From positions 372,001-436,000 of the forward strand of contig NZ_CP041070.1 of the NCBI RefSeq assembly GCF_006459125.1: 64,000 bases of DNA, written 5' to 3'. Position numbers and translations under genes: made by a program. Every line of letters begins with the position of its first letter. Within the stretch, counting starts at the first letter, position 1. Shown in pieces: positions 53,848 to 63,147 of the stretch. Source of the DNA: Halarcobacter anaerophilus (GTDB lineage: Bacteria > Campylobacterota > Campylobacteria > Campylobacterales > Arcobacteraceae). The notes under the pieces are model-generated. The model was given only the letters and a program-made list of their open reading frames with translations, did no database searches and had not been told where the DNA came from.

Positions 53848-54855
53848 ATGAAAATTGATGATAACTTCTTTATGAAGTTAGCCATTGATGAAGCTTGGAA
53901 ATATCAACTTTTAACTTATCCTAATCCTGCAGTTGGCTGCGTTGTTGTAAAAAACGGTGAAATTCTTGCAATAGAAGCTCATAAAACTGCAGGTGAAGCC
54001 CATGCAGAAGTAAATGCACTAAAAGCTGCATTTTTAAAAAAAAATCCAAATGACTTATTAAAATTAAAAAAAACTTCAGATGAAATACATCAATATCTAA
54101 TAAAAAACCATAATAATTTTTTTACTGATTGCATAGTTTATGTTACTTTAGAACCTTGTAATCACATAGGTAAAACTCCGGCATGTTCAAATTTGTTAAA
54201 AGAGTTAAAACCAAAAAGAGTGGTAATTGCTCATAAAGATACCAACAAAGAAGCATCAGGGGGTATAGAAACCCTTAAAAATGCAAATATAGATGTAAGT
54301 CTTGGATGTATGCAAAAAGAGGCGTATGATCTTTTGTATCCATTTATTAAATGGACAGAAAGTACTTTTGTATTTTTTAAAATGGCAATGACTCTAAACG
54401 GTTCGATTGACGGTAAAATTTCTTCAAATCAAACTTTGGCATATACTCATACCCTAAGAGATAAAATTGATTTAATGCTAATAGGAGGAAATACGGTTAG
54501 AACTGATAGACCTACTTTAGATGCAAGATATATAGCAGGTCGTTCTCCTAATATAATGATTTATTCAAAAAATAAAATATTTGATAATAATATTCCACTA
54601 TTTAAAATTCCAAATAGAGATGTCTTTATAAGTGATGATTTATTTAAATTGCTTGATTATAAATTTGTTATGGTAGAAGGAACATACAATTTGATGAATA
54701 TCTTAAAACAGAGAATAGATTTTGTAGTACTTTTAGTAAATCCAAAAATCAGAAAAGGATTAAACGCTGTAAATGAGATAGATATAGATTTCGAAATTCT
54801 TCATGAAAATTTTATTGGATCAGAAAAAGTAATTTATTTGAGAAAAAAAGATTAG
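53848..54855 (+). CDS. ribD: Bifunctional riboflavin biosynthesis deaminase/reductase
   Basis: 335 residues: a cytidine-deaminase-like domain with zinc motif HAEV starting at His52 and PCNHIGKTPAC (about 103-113), then a reductase domain from about residue 170 (FKMAMTLNGSIDGKI). It catalyses two consecutive steps of riboflavin synthesis. It is last in the long forward run that begins at nadA. Confidence 0.93.
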   Translation: MKIDDNFFMKLAIDEAWKYQLLTYPNPAVGCVVVKNGEILAIEAHKTAGEAHAEVNALKAAFLKKNPNDLLKLKKTSDEIHQYLIKNHNNFFTDCIVYVTLEPCNHIGKTPACSNLLKELKPKRVVIAHKDTNKEASGGIETLKNANIDVSLGCMQKEAYDLLYPFIKWTESTFVFFKMAMTLNGSIDGKISSNQTLAYTHTLRDKIDLMLIGGNTVRTDRPTLDARYIAGRSPNIMIYSKNKIFDNNIPLFKIPNRDVFISDDLFKLLDYKFVMVEGTYNLMNILKQRIDFVVLLVNPKIRKGLNAVNEIDIDFEILHENFIGSEKVIYLRKKD

Positions 54856-54996
54856 ACTCTTTTTTTATTCAAAAAATTTATAAAAATCTTTTTATTATAT
54901 ATTATTTAAAATTATTTTAAACCCTTAAAACTCCTAAAAATGACCTTACTTTATAGATTTTATATTTGTTTATAAATTATACATATCAATTTTTAA

Positions 54997-55015
54997 TATA
55001 ATTATAATTATTATC
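54997..55015. promoter_or_regulatory. Fur box candidate upstream of the TonB receptor
   Basis: TATAATTATAATTATTATC matches the 19-base Fur consensus at 16 positions by my count. It lies about 49 bases upstream of a TATAAT box in the intergenic region. AT-richness inflates the match, but the downstream genes are iron-uptake-like. Confidence 0.55.
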
Positions 55016-55063
55016 ATAAATTATTAAGAATGTATATTTATTATATAATTGTATATAACTAAC

Positions 55064-55069
55064 TATAAT
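55064..55069 (+). promoter_or_regulatory. Probable -10 box of the TonB receptor operon
   Basis: TATAAT, 71 bases upstream of the receptor ATG, with AAAGGAA as ribosome site. It is the last of several TATAAT-like strings in this stretch. Confidence 0.4.
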
Positions 55070-55139
55070 AAAAATTAAACAAAACTTTATATTTCTAACG
55101 TTATATTTCAAAGTAAATAACGATGAAAGGAACTGTTAA

Positions 55140-57323
55140 ATGAAATATAAGAGCTTAGTAATGCATACAGCTTTGTTACTATTAATTAATTCTGATACTT
55201 TTGCAGATGAAAATTATGATTTGCCGGAAGTAGATATAGAGACTCACAATAACTTAACTGACAATGACAGTGCAATTGGAAGTAAGAGTGTAACAACTTC
55301 GGCAGAAATCAAACTTTTTGATAGTGCAGAATTAATTAATCCATATAAAGCTATTTCTTTAGAACCAGGTGTTGACATACGTTTTAATGATCCTTTGGGA
55401 ATGAGTATAACTCACAAAATACGTGGAAAATCAGATAGAAATGTCGGTGAAACCCTTGAAGGATTGCCTCTAAAAGGAATTGGTCCAGGTGGAGGGCTTT
55501 CAACAATGGTTGATATTGAAAATATTGATTATATCAATGTAGAAAAGGGTGCGATTAAAGCAGACAGCGGGTTTGGTTACGGAAGTGACAACGGTATGGT
55601 TGATATGAATTTTAAAGCTCCTTCAAGTAATTTTAGCACTGTTATAAAGCAAGTTTTTGGAAGTGATAGTTTATCAAAAACTTATATGCGTGTGGATACG
55701 GGTAATATAGAAGATACTGCAAAAATTTTTATTTCAGGCTCATATACTGATGCTGATAAATGGAAAGGTGAAGGTAAAGCTACCGAGCGTAAAAATTTTG
55801 AATTTGGAATAGCAAGTACGTCTAAGCAGGATATAAAATGGGAGCTTTACGGAATTTACAATGATGAGAAAAAGCACGGATATCAAGGACTAACTTTTGA
55901 GCAGAGTAAAGATTTATCTGAGTATAAGGATTTGGATTATCAAACTGATGATCCTGCAAAATCTGATTACTATGATTATCATAGACAAGATTTTGAAACC
56001 TATGCAATTTTAGGAAAGGTTGAAGTTCCTTTAAGTAGTAAAGACTCTTTTACTCTAAGACCGTATTTTTTACATGATAAAGGAAAATCTTGGTCTACAA
56101 CTTCTACTAATATTATTGAGTGGATTGTGGACCATGATACATATGGAGTAGTTGCGGAATATGCACATAAAATTGATAACGGAAAAATAAAGTTAGGTTA
56201 TTGGTATCAAGAAGATGAACCTCCGGGACCTCCTACAACTAGGAAACTAAGAGAATTTGGTACCTATGAATTCTCAGCATGGGAAAGGCTTATAGATGTA
56301 GAAAAAAACAGTATATTTCATGCTCCATACATAACGGCTGAAAAAGAGTTCGGTAATACTGTTGTTGAAGCAGGATTGAAATATTTATGGTTAAGTACTC
56401 CTACTCTAAAAAGTTATGATGTGACAGGAATAGGGGATGTAAGTTATGAATCTGCACTCTCTAAAGCAAATAATGAGGAGTTTACATTGAACTCCAATAC
56501 ATATGAAGTCTTCTTACCTAATATAGGGTTAACGCATTATATAAATGATAACTCTTATATTAGAGCAAGTTACGGACGCAACTATAATACTCCCCAATAT
56601 GGATTAGGAGGTGGAGTTGTAACATATTACAGAAAAATGCATATGTCTGAAGATACCCTGCAAGATATGTGGGATAATATAAAACCTGAAGAATCTGACA
56701 ATTTTGATATAGGTTACGGTTACGGGACATCGACTTGGAAAACTGATACAACATTGTTTTACTCTGATGTAAAAAACGTAGCAGGTTCTTTTTATGATCC
56801 AGCTTTGGATTTTACATACCAGCAAAATATGGCAAAAGCACAATCTTACGGTGCAGAACTTGCTGCAAGCTATAAAGTACTTGATAATTTAAATTTAAAT
56901 CTATCTCTTACTTATAATAAATATGAGTTTAAAGAAGATGTTGAAACAAGTGCCGGAACTACAATAAAATCAAAAGGTCAGCAACTTCCAGATGTACCTG
57001 AATTTACAGGTAATTTATCACTTGTATATGATTATCAGGGATATAAATTAAGCCCTATACTTCGATATTTAGGTAAACGATATGCTGATGTTGAGAATAA
57101 ATATAGTGTTGATCCTTATTGGTTATTGGACTTTTCTGTTCATAAAGAGTACTCTTTTGGCAACAAAAAAAGATTAGATCTATCTTTTTCTGTTACTAAT
57201 TTATTAGATGAAGAGTATATTTCTACTATTTCAACTTCAGATACAAGTGATGATGAGGCAAAAGCTACTTATCTTGTGGGTGCACAAAGAAGTCTGTTTT
57301 TTTCAGTTCAATACAGGTTTTAA
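55140..57323 (+). CDS. TonB-dependent outer-membrane receptor
   Basis: 727 residues. A signal peptide (about 1-22, ending TFA) precedes a plug domain (about 40-170; PGVDIRFNDPLGMSITHKIRG, then NIDYINVEKGAIKADSGFGYGS) and a 22-strand-type barrel ending SLFFSVQYRF. It imports an iron chelate or another large nutrient using energy from TonB. The Fur box candidate and the paired binding protein favour iron. No TonB or ExbBD genes are nearby. Confidence 0.9.
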   Translation: MKYKSLVMHTALLLLINSDTFADENYDLPEVDIETHNNLTDNDSAIGSKSVTTSAEIKLFDSAELINPYKAISLEPGVDIRFNDPLGMSITHKIRGKSDRNVGETLEGLPLKGIGPGGGLSTMVDIENIDYINVEKGAIKADSGFGYGSDNGMVDMNFKAPSSNFSTVIKQVFGSDSLSKTYMRVDTGNIEDTAKIFISGSYTDADKWKGEGKATERKNFEFGIASTSKQDIKWELYGIYNDEKKHGYQGLTFEQSKDLSEYKDLDYQTDDPAKSDYYDYHRQDFETYAILGKVEVPLSSKDSFTLRPYFLHDKGKSWSTTSTNIIEWIVDHDTYGVVAEYAHKIDNGKIKLGYWYQEDEPPGPPTTRKLREFGTYEFSAWERLIDVEKNSIFHAPYITAEKEFGNTVVEAGLKYLWLSTPTLKSYDVTGIGDVSYESALSKANNEEFTLNSNTYEVFLPNIGLTHYINDNSYIRASYGRNYNTPQYGLGGGVVTYYRKMHMSEDTLQDMWDNIKPEESDNFDIGYGYGTSTWKTDTTLFYSDVKNVAGSFYDPALDFTYQQNMAKAQSYGAELAASYKVLDNLNLNLSLTYNKYEFKEDVETSAGTTIKSKGQQLPDVPEFTGNLSLVYDYQGYKLSPILRYLGKRYADVENKYSVDPYWLLDFSVHKEYSFGNKKRLDLSFSVTNLLDEEYISTISTSDTSDDEAKATYLVGAQRSLFFSVQYRF

Positions 57324-57326
57324 GCA

Positions 57327-58373
57327 ATGAAAATTGTATATATAATTTTATTAATAAATCTTTTTTTAATTGGAGCCTATCCAAAAGATACGGATAACAA
57401 ATGTGAAAAAATCGTTAAAGATTATTTAAATAAAGAGATATGTATTCCTAAAAAAATCAATAAAATTGCAATTACCTGTTATGGCGGGGCATCACAAGAA
57501 ATTGCACTGTTTATGGGAGGAGATAAAATTGTTGCACAACCTAGTGTAAGTAGATTTAAAGAGTTTGTAAAAGTATATCCCAATCTTAAAGATGTACCTA
57601 GTATAGGCTCTTTTAGTGATGTTAATATTGAGGCATTAATGGATGTAAATCCTTCAATTGTTTTTGTTGGTGCCACATCATATCAAATGAATAACAGAAT
57701 TTCACAAATGGGCTTTCCCGTATATACTTTGGGAATAGGTAAGCATAGTATAGATTCTTTATTGGAAGAGTTTTTGCATTTAGGTAAAATACTTAATGTT
57801 GAGCCTAAAGCAAAAGAGTTAGTCTCTTATTGGAAACAAACTTTATTGGCTATTAATAATAATCTTAAAGATATACCTGAAAATAGACAAAAAAGAGTCT
57901 ATTATACAACTAAAAAAAGAAAATATTCATCACAATGGAAAAAAAGTTGGGTTGATGAATTTATAAATTTAGCAGGTGGAATTAATGTTGCTGCTAAAAC
58001 TGCAATAGAAGGTGAAAGATCTATAGAGACTCTTATTTTATGGGATCCTGATGTTATTGTTACTATAAGAAGTCCTTTTAAGAATCAAAATGCAACTGCT
58101 TTTAGAGATAATCCCGCTTTGCAAAATATTAAAGCTATTAGAGAAAAACAAGTATACGAAGGTCCTGTTGGAACTTTTTGGTGGGACAGACCCTCTCCTG
58201 AGTCGATTTTAGGTATTGTTTGGCTGGCTAAAATTCTTTATCCAACGCAAATGGAAAACATTAATTTAAAAAAAGAGACTAAAAACTTTTTTTTGAAGTT
58301 TTATAATTATAAGGTTTCTGATGAGGAATATATGAGTTTTTTTGAGAACAAAAAAGCATCTTTATCGCTATAA
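57327..58373 (+). CDS. Periplasmic substrate-binding protein for iron chelate or cobalamin-type ABC uptake
   Basis: 348 residues; N-terminal signal segment (about 1-18) without an obvious lipobox. A Peripla_BP_2-type two-lobed fold follows, with VPSIGSFSDVNIEALMDVNPSIVFVG in the first lobe and LILWDPDVIVTI in the second. It starts three bases after the receptor stop, so both are expressed together. No permease or ATPase genes follow, so those must be encoded elsewhere. The substrate is unknown, probably a ferric chelate. Confidence 0.85.
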   Translation: MKIVYIILLINLFLIGAYPKDTDNKCEKIVKDYLNKEICIPKKINKIAITCYGGASQEIALFMGGDKIVAQPSVSRFKEFVKVYPNLKDVPSIGSFSDVNIEALMDVNPSIVFVGATSYQMNNRISQMGFPVYTLGIGKHSIDSLLEEFLHLGKILNVEPKAKELVSYWKQTLLAINNNLKDIPENRQKRVYYTTKKRKYSSQWKKSWVDEFINLAGGINVAAKTAIEGERSIETLILWDPDVIVTIRSPFKNQNATAFRDNPALQNIKAIREKQVYEGPVGTFWWDRPSPESILGIVWLAKILYPTQMENINLKKETKNFFLKFYNYKVSDEEYMSFFENKKASLSL

Positions 58374-58384
58374 AAGCGATAAAG
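58360..58384. terminator. Hairpin between the convergent binding-protein gene and efp
   Basis: CTTTATCGC (58360-58368) pairs with GCGATAAAG (58376-58384); the binding-protein stop codon lies in the loop. On the minus strand a TTTTTT run follows four bases after the stem, so it suits efp better. The plus strand lacks a U-run. Confidence 0.55.
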
Positions 58385-58398
58385 ATCAAAAGAGTTTA

Positions 58399-58962
58399 TT
58401 ATTTAACTTTTTCTAAATATTCACCTGTTTTTGTATCTACTTTGATAACATCATCTTCAACTAAGTGAAAAGGTATTTGAACTACTGCACCTGATTCCAA
58501 AGTTGCAGGTTTTTTACCTCCTTGAGAATCACCTTTAAAGTTTGGCGGTGTATCAACAATCTTTAGTTCTACAATAGCAGGCGGCTCAACTGTAATAGCA
58601 TCACCGTTGAAAAACATCATATCAACATTCATTCCGTCAATAATCCATTTTTCAGTATCTCCTACTTGATCGTGAGTTAATCCAATTTGTTCATAAGTTT
58701 CATTATCCATAAATTGCATCATATCACCGTCATCATATAAATACTGCATTGTTCTTTGTTGTAAATCGGGAGTTGTACATTTATCCCCAGCATGAAAAGT
58801 TTTTTCGATAACTTTTCCGTTTAAAAAGGATTTGATTTTACATCTAACAAAAGCAGCACCTTTCCCCGGTTTTACATGTTGATACTCAACAATTTTATAA
58901 GGTACTCCGTCAATCTCAATTTTTAGACCTTTTTTTAATTCACTCATTGAAATATTTGCCAT
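58399..58962 (-). CDS. efp: Elongation factor P
   Basis: A 187-residue three-domain factor relieving ribosome stalling at polyprolines. The loop KPGKGAAF carries Lys34 at the site modified in many bacteria. C-terminal domains are complete. It lies 12 bases after serA and is the last gene of rpsA-serA-efp. Confidence 0.97.
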   Translation of the reverse strand: MANISMSELKKGLKIEIDGVPYKIVEYQHVKPGKGAAFVRCKIKSFLNGKVIEKTFHAGDKCTTPDLQQRTMQYLYDDGDMMQFMDNETYEQIGLTHDQVGDTEKWIIDGMNVDMMFFNGDAITVEPPAIVELKIVDTPPNFKGDSQGGKKPATLESGAVVQIPFHLVEDDVIKVDTKTGEYLEKVK

Positions 58963-58974
58963 CTTGGATTCTCC

Positions 58975-60561
58975 TTAAATTTCTACATATGAAACTGAAA
59001 TTGCAGCTTCAATATTGCTAATCTCTTCTAAAATTTTGCTGTTAATTGAGTTATCAACTAAAATAATTGCAAGGGCGTCTTTATTTTTACCTCTTGCTAG
59101 TCTAAAGTCAGAGATATTAATATTTCTATCTCCTAAAAGTTTACCGACTGTTCCAATTACACCTGGAATATCGTTGTTTCTCATAATTATCATTTTTCCC
59201 TTAGGTTCAATATCAAAATCAAATCCGTTAAGTTCAACGATTCTTTGTACATTGTCGTCAAAAACTGTTCCTGAAATAGTGCTTACACCGTTTTCAGTTG
59301 TTAGTTTTAGAGTGATTTTATTGCTATATCCGCTTGTTGATTTCATTTCAGAAGTTTCAAAAGTAATACCTTTATCTTCTGCTAAAAATTTTGCATTTAC
59401 ATAGTTTACATCACTTCCTGCAGATACGCTTAAAGCTCCGACAGCAGCAAAAGTACTCAATGAATCTAAATACTCTTTTATATCTCCTTGAGCACAAACA
59501 GCGATTGATCTGATTGGTGATCTATCTCTTTGTGCTGCTAAAAATGCAATTTTTTGTGTTAATTCAATGTAAGGTTTCACAAAAGAAGGAATTTTACTCT
59601 CATCTATTGGAAGATTAAGAGCATTAGGGTATGAAACACCTCTTGCTGAATCAATAGCATTTTGTGCAGCTTGCACCGCAATTTTCTTTTGAGACTCTTT
59701 TGTATTTGCCCCTAAGTGTGCAGTTACAGTTATATTAGGTAAATCTAAAAGTTTGTTATCAATTGCAGGTTCTTTTTTAAATACGTCGATTCCTGCCATT
59801 GCAATTTTACCTGATTTTAGGTTGTTATATAGGGCATCTTCATTATATAAACCACCTCTTGCACAGTTAATCAAAATTACACCGTCTTTCATTTTAGCTA
59901 TCTCTTCTTCACCAATCATATCGATAGTCTCTTTGTTTTTAGGTGTATGAATCGTAATAATATCACAAGCTAAAATATCATCAAAGTTTGTAGTATATTC
60001 AATTCCTAAATCTGTTGCTTTAGTTGATGGAATATAAGGGTCATATGTTACAACTTCCATCTCAAAGCTTTTTGCTCTAAGTCCGACTCTGTGACCTATA
60101 TTACCAAAACCTATAATTCCAAGTTTTTTACCAAAAAGTTCATTCCCATACCAATCTTCTCTTTTCCAGATTCTGTCATTTTTTAGTTGGTTGTGAGCAT
60201 AAGGAAATTTTCTCATACAAGAAAGCATATGTGTCATTGTAAGTTCAACTGCCGCAATTGTGTTTGCTGTAGGAACGTTCATAGCAATGATACCTCTTTT
60301 GCTACAACCTTCCATGTCAACATTATCATATCCAACACCGGCTCTAATTACGGCTTTAAGATTTTTAGCTGCATCTAAAAACTTTTCATCAACATCAGTT
60401 GAAGATCTTGTAATAACAATATCCGCGTCTTTGATTACATCTAATAAAGATGTTTTATCAATATCTGCAGCATATACATAATTTACATCTTCTGTATTCT
60501 TTAAGATGTTTAAACCATCTTCATGAATATGGTCACAAACAACAATAGTATGTTTACTCAT
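58975..60561 (-). CDS. serA: D-3-phosphoglycerate dehydrogenase
   Basis: A 528-residue long-type SerA starting serine synthesis. It has a substrate domain, the NAD-binding motif GFGNIGHRVG at about 145-155, and the catalytic segment TVTAHLGANTKES. An intervening domain follows, then a C-terminal ACT domain (IIMRNNDIPGVIGTVGKLL), the usual place of serine feedback. It follows rpsA by 19 bases. Confidence 0.96.
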   Translation of the reverse strand: MSKHTIVVCDHIHEDGLNILKNTEDVNYVYAADIDKTSLLDVIKDADIVITRSSTDVDEKFLDAAKNLKAVIRAGVGYDNVDMEGCSKRGIIAMNVPTANTIAAVELTMTHMLSCMRKFPYAHNQLKNDRIWKREDWYGNELFGKKLGIIGFGNIGHRVGLRAKSFEMEVVTYDPYIPSTKATDLGIEYTTNFDDILACDIITIHTPKNKETIDMIGEEEIAKMKDGVILINCARGGLYNEDALYNNLKSGKIAMAGIDVFKKEPAIDNKLLDLPNITVTAHLGANTKESQKKIAVQAAQNAIDSARGVSYPNALNLPIDESKIPSFVKPYIELTQKIAFLAAQRDRSPIRSIAVCAQGDIKEYLDSLSTFAAVGALSVSAGSDVNYVNAKFLAEDKGITFETSEMKSTSGYSNKITLKLTTENGVSTISGTVFDDNVQRIVELNGFDFDIEPKGKMIIMRNNDIPGVIGTVGKLLGDRNINISDFRLARGKNKDALAIILVDNSINSKILEEISNIEAAISVSYVEI

Positions 60562-60580
60562 TTTTACTAATTCCTTGAAC

Positions 60581-62233
60581 TTACTTAATTTGGTCTTTTA
60601 AAAGATCACCTAGTGTCATTGACGAATCATCGTTAACTGCTTTTAAAACTTCTCTTTCTTGTTGTTGTTCTAATCTTTTTACAGATAATCTAACTCTGTT
60701 TTTCTTTGTATCAATATTGATTACTACAGCTTCTAATTCATCACCGACATTAACTTCTTCTGCATTTAAAGGACCGAAATCTTCATTTCTTATTAGACCG
60801 TCTAAGTTATCGGCTAATTTTATAAAAATACCGAAATCTTTTTTATCTTTTACAGGTCCTTTTACAATATCTCCGACTTTATGTTCGTTTTGGAAATTTT
60901 TTGCAGGAGAGTCACTGATCTCTTTTACAGATAATGAGATATTCTCTTTTTCTTTGTCAATTTTGATAATTTTAACTTCTACTTCATCACCTTTTTTATA
61001 AAGTGATTTACATTTTGAATTTGATTCCCAAGAAGCTTCTTCATTATGTAATAAACCGTCAACTTCACCAATAGTAACAAAAGCACCGAAATCAGTAAGT
61101 GTTGCAACTTTACCTTTTACTACATCTCCTACTTTATTCTCTTTTAGGAATTTTGCGAAAGGTTTTTCTTGTAAGTTTTTAAGAGATACTCTTAATCTTT
61201 TTTTATCAACGTCAAGTTCAATAACTTCAACATTAACTTCTTCACCCAATGTTAAAACATCTTTTGGATTTTTTAGATTTTTGTTCCAAGAAATTTCAGA
61301 AATATGTAAAAGTCCTTCAATATCATTTCCTAAATCAACAAAAGCACCGTAAGATTCAAAGTTAGAAACAGTAACAGTGATAGTATCACCTACTTCTAAT
61401 TCATCTTTAATCTCTTCCCAAGGATTAGGAAGTGCAGCTTTGATAGATAAAGATAGATGTTGTTTTGCTTTATCATAAGATAAAACTACAACCGGAACTT
61501 CATCACCTTCGTTATAATAATTTGCAGGATTAACAGGACCTTTATAAGAGATTTCATTGTAATTTACAAGTCCGTCGATTCCACCTAAATCAATAAACAT
61601 ACCGTAAGATGTGATTTTTTTAACTGTTCCTGTTACAGGTTCATTTTTTTCTAAAATTTCAGTTACTCTTGAATCTTTTTCAAGTTTTGCTTCTTCAATA
61701 AGTTTTTTTCTAGATACAATAATTGAATTTTGTGCATTATTTACTTTTAAAACTTTTGCTTTTACTTTTTTCCCTATTGCACCTTGAGTTTTTAAATAAG
61801 ATTGTGCCATAGGCATAAAGTATTCTAAGCCAGTTTCATCTTCAATTATAAAACCGCCTCTGTTTTTAACAGAAACAATTTTACCTTCAATTACAACATC
61901 TTCTATATTTTCTCCATGCTCTTTTACAAAAGCATCGAATTTTTCTTTTTGAAGAACTTTTTTATAAGAAATCGATGGTCTTTCACCTTTAGTTCCCATC
62001 AACATTACAGGAATTGTATCTCCTGCTTTGAATTGAACTTCACCACCGATTGTTATTTCAGAGATATTAAGTCTACCTTCTATTTTTTGACCAACATCAA
62101 CAAGTACACTATCACCAGTAATTTCAACAATTACACCATCAACTACAGAGTTATTTTCAGCATTCTCAAAAGACTCTTCAAGCATTTGCGCAAAATCAAA
62201 GTCTTCACCTAGTTCTATATCATCGATACCCAT
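60581..62233 (-). CDS. rpsA: 30S ribosomal protein S1
   Basis: A 550-residue protein with six S1 RNA-binding repeats, starting near residues 30, 112, 200, 283, 370 and 455. Each carries the FxxYG(A/M)F-type core, for example SYGMFIDLGGIDGLV and SYGAFVDLGNDIEGLL. It helps mRNAs bind the ribosome. It is first in rpsA-serA-efp with AAGGA before the ATG. Confidence 0.96.
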   Translation of the reverse strand: MGIDDIELGEDFDFAQMLEESFENAENNSVVDGVIVEITGDSVLVDVGQKIEGRLNISEITIGGEVQFKAGDTIPVMLMGTKGERPSISYKKVLQKEKFDAFVKEHGENIEDVVIEGKIVSVKNRGGFIIEDETGLEYFMPMAQSYLKTQGAIGKKVKAKVLKVNNAQNSIIVSRKKLIEEAKLEKDSRVTEILEKNEPVTGTVKKITSYGMFIDLGGIDGLVNYNEISYKGPVNPANYYNEGDEVPVVVLSYDKAKQHLSLSIKAALPNPWEEIKDELEVGDTITVTVSNFESYGAFVDLGNDIEGLLHISEISWNKNLKNPKDVLTLGEEVNVEVIELDVDKKRLRVSLKNLQEKPFAKFLKENKVGDVVKGKVATLTDFGAFVTIGEVDGLLHNEEASWESNSKCKSLYKKGDEVEVKIIKIDKEKENISLSVKEISDSPAKNFQNEHKVGDIVKGPVKDKKDFGIFIKLADNLDGLIRNEDFGPLNAEEVNVGDELEAVVINIDTKKNRVRLSVKRLEQQQEREVLKAVNDDSSMTLGDLLKDQIK

Positions 62234-62277
62234 TTTATTCCTTCGTATTAACCGTTTTTTTTTATTAAATGGTCATG

Positions 62278-62283
62278 ATTATA
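62278..62283 (-). promoter_or_regulatory. Probable -10 box of rpsA-serA-efp
   Basis: Reads TATAAT on the minus strand (in GATATAATC), 44 bases upstream of the rpsA ATG, in the 77-base gap after ispH. Confidence 0.6.
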
Positions 62284-62310
62284 TCGAAAGTTTACTTAAA
62301 AAAAATAAGT

Positions 62311-63144
62311 TTAATGCTTTTGTACTGAATCTACTACTTGTTGAATTATCCAATCGGGAGTTGATGCACCTGCGGTGATACCGCATAACTCTTTGTCTTT
62401 GAACCAGTTTTTATCTATTTCTTGAGCATTTTCTATTAAATAAGAATCTTTGCAATTTTCTAGACAAATTGAGTGTAATTGTTTTGTGTTTGAAGAGTTT
62501 TTTCCTCCAATTACAACCATTACGTCTACTTCTTTTGAGAGTTCTCTTGCCGCATCTTGATTTTCAAAGGTTGCATCACAAATAGTATTAAATACTCTAA
62601 CCTCTTTATTTTTAAGAATAAGTGCATTTACAATTTCAAGATATATCTCTTTTTTTCTTGTAGTTTGCGCTACAGTAGCAATTTTGTCATATTTAAATTC
62701 TATATTTTCTAAATCCTCTTTTGTCATTACTACATGTACGTCATCGGTATCTTTACCGTATGATTTTACACCTTTAACCTCGGGATGATGTTCGTCTCCG
62801 AAAATTAGAATTGAGTAATTCTCTTCGGACATTTTTTTTACGATTTGTTGAGGAGTAGTAACAAAAGGGCAAGTGGCATTTATAACTTTTGCACTTTTTT
62901 GTTTTAGTTCTTTTAAATCACGTTTTGGAATACCGTGGGTTCTAATAATAACCGTATCTTTTGGTTTTACTTCGGAAATATTTTCATAAAGACCTACGTT
63001 ATAATCGTTTTTTAGTCTGTCTATCTCATTTTGGTTATGAATAAGAGGACCCATAGTTGCAGCATTTTTATACCCTTCAGCTATTTTGATAGCTCTTTTT
63101 ACTCCAAAACAAAATCCGTAACTAGAAGCTAGTTTTACTTTCAT
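62311..63144 (-). CDS. ispH: 4-hydroxy-3-methylbut-2-enyl diphosphate reductase
   Basis: A 277-residue iron-sulfur enzyme, the last step of the non-mevalonate pathway. Three conserved cysteines are seen: Cys12 in YGFCFGVKRA, one in INATCPFVT near residue 93, and one in NTICDAT near 190. The catalytic-type HHPEV motif is also present. It is three bases from aroA. The ispE gene of the same pathway is at 29096. Confidence 0.96.
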   Translation of the reverse strand: MKVKLASSYGFCFGVKRAIKIAEGYKNAATMGPLIHNQNEIDRLKNDYNVGLYENISEVKPKDTVIIRTHGIPKRDLKELKQKSAKVINATCPFVTTPQQIVKKMSEENYSILIFGDEHHPEVKGVKSYGKDTDDVHVVMTKEDLENIEFKYDKIATVAQTTRKKEIYLEIVNALILKNKEVRVFNTICDATFENQDAARELSKEVDVMVVIGGKNSSNTKQLHSICLENCKDSYLIENAQEIDKNWFKDKELCGITAGASTPDWIIQQVVDSVQKH

Positions 63145-63147
63145 ATA

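Noticed and set aside
59015-59404. 129-codon plus-strand frame opposite serA
   Set aside because: Low-complexity antisense shadow of the SerA ACT and intervening domains; no ribosome site or neighbour linkage.
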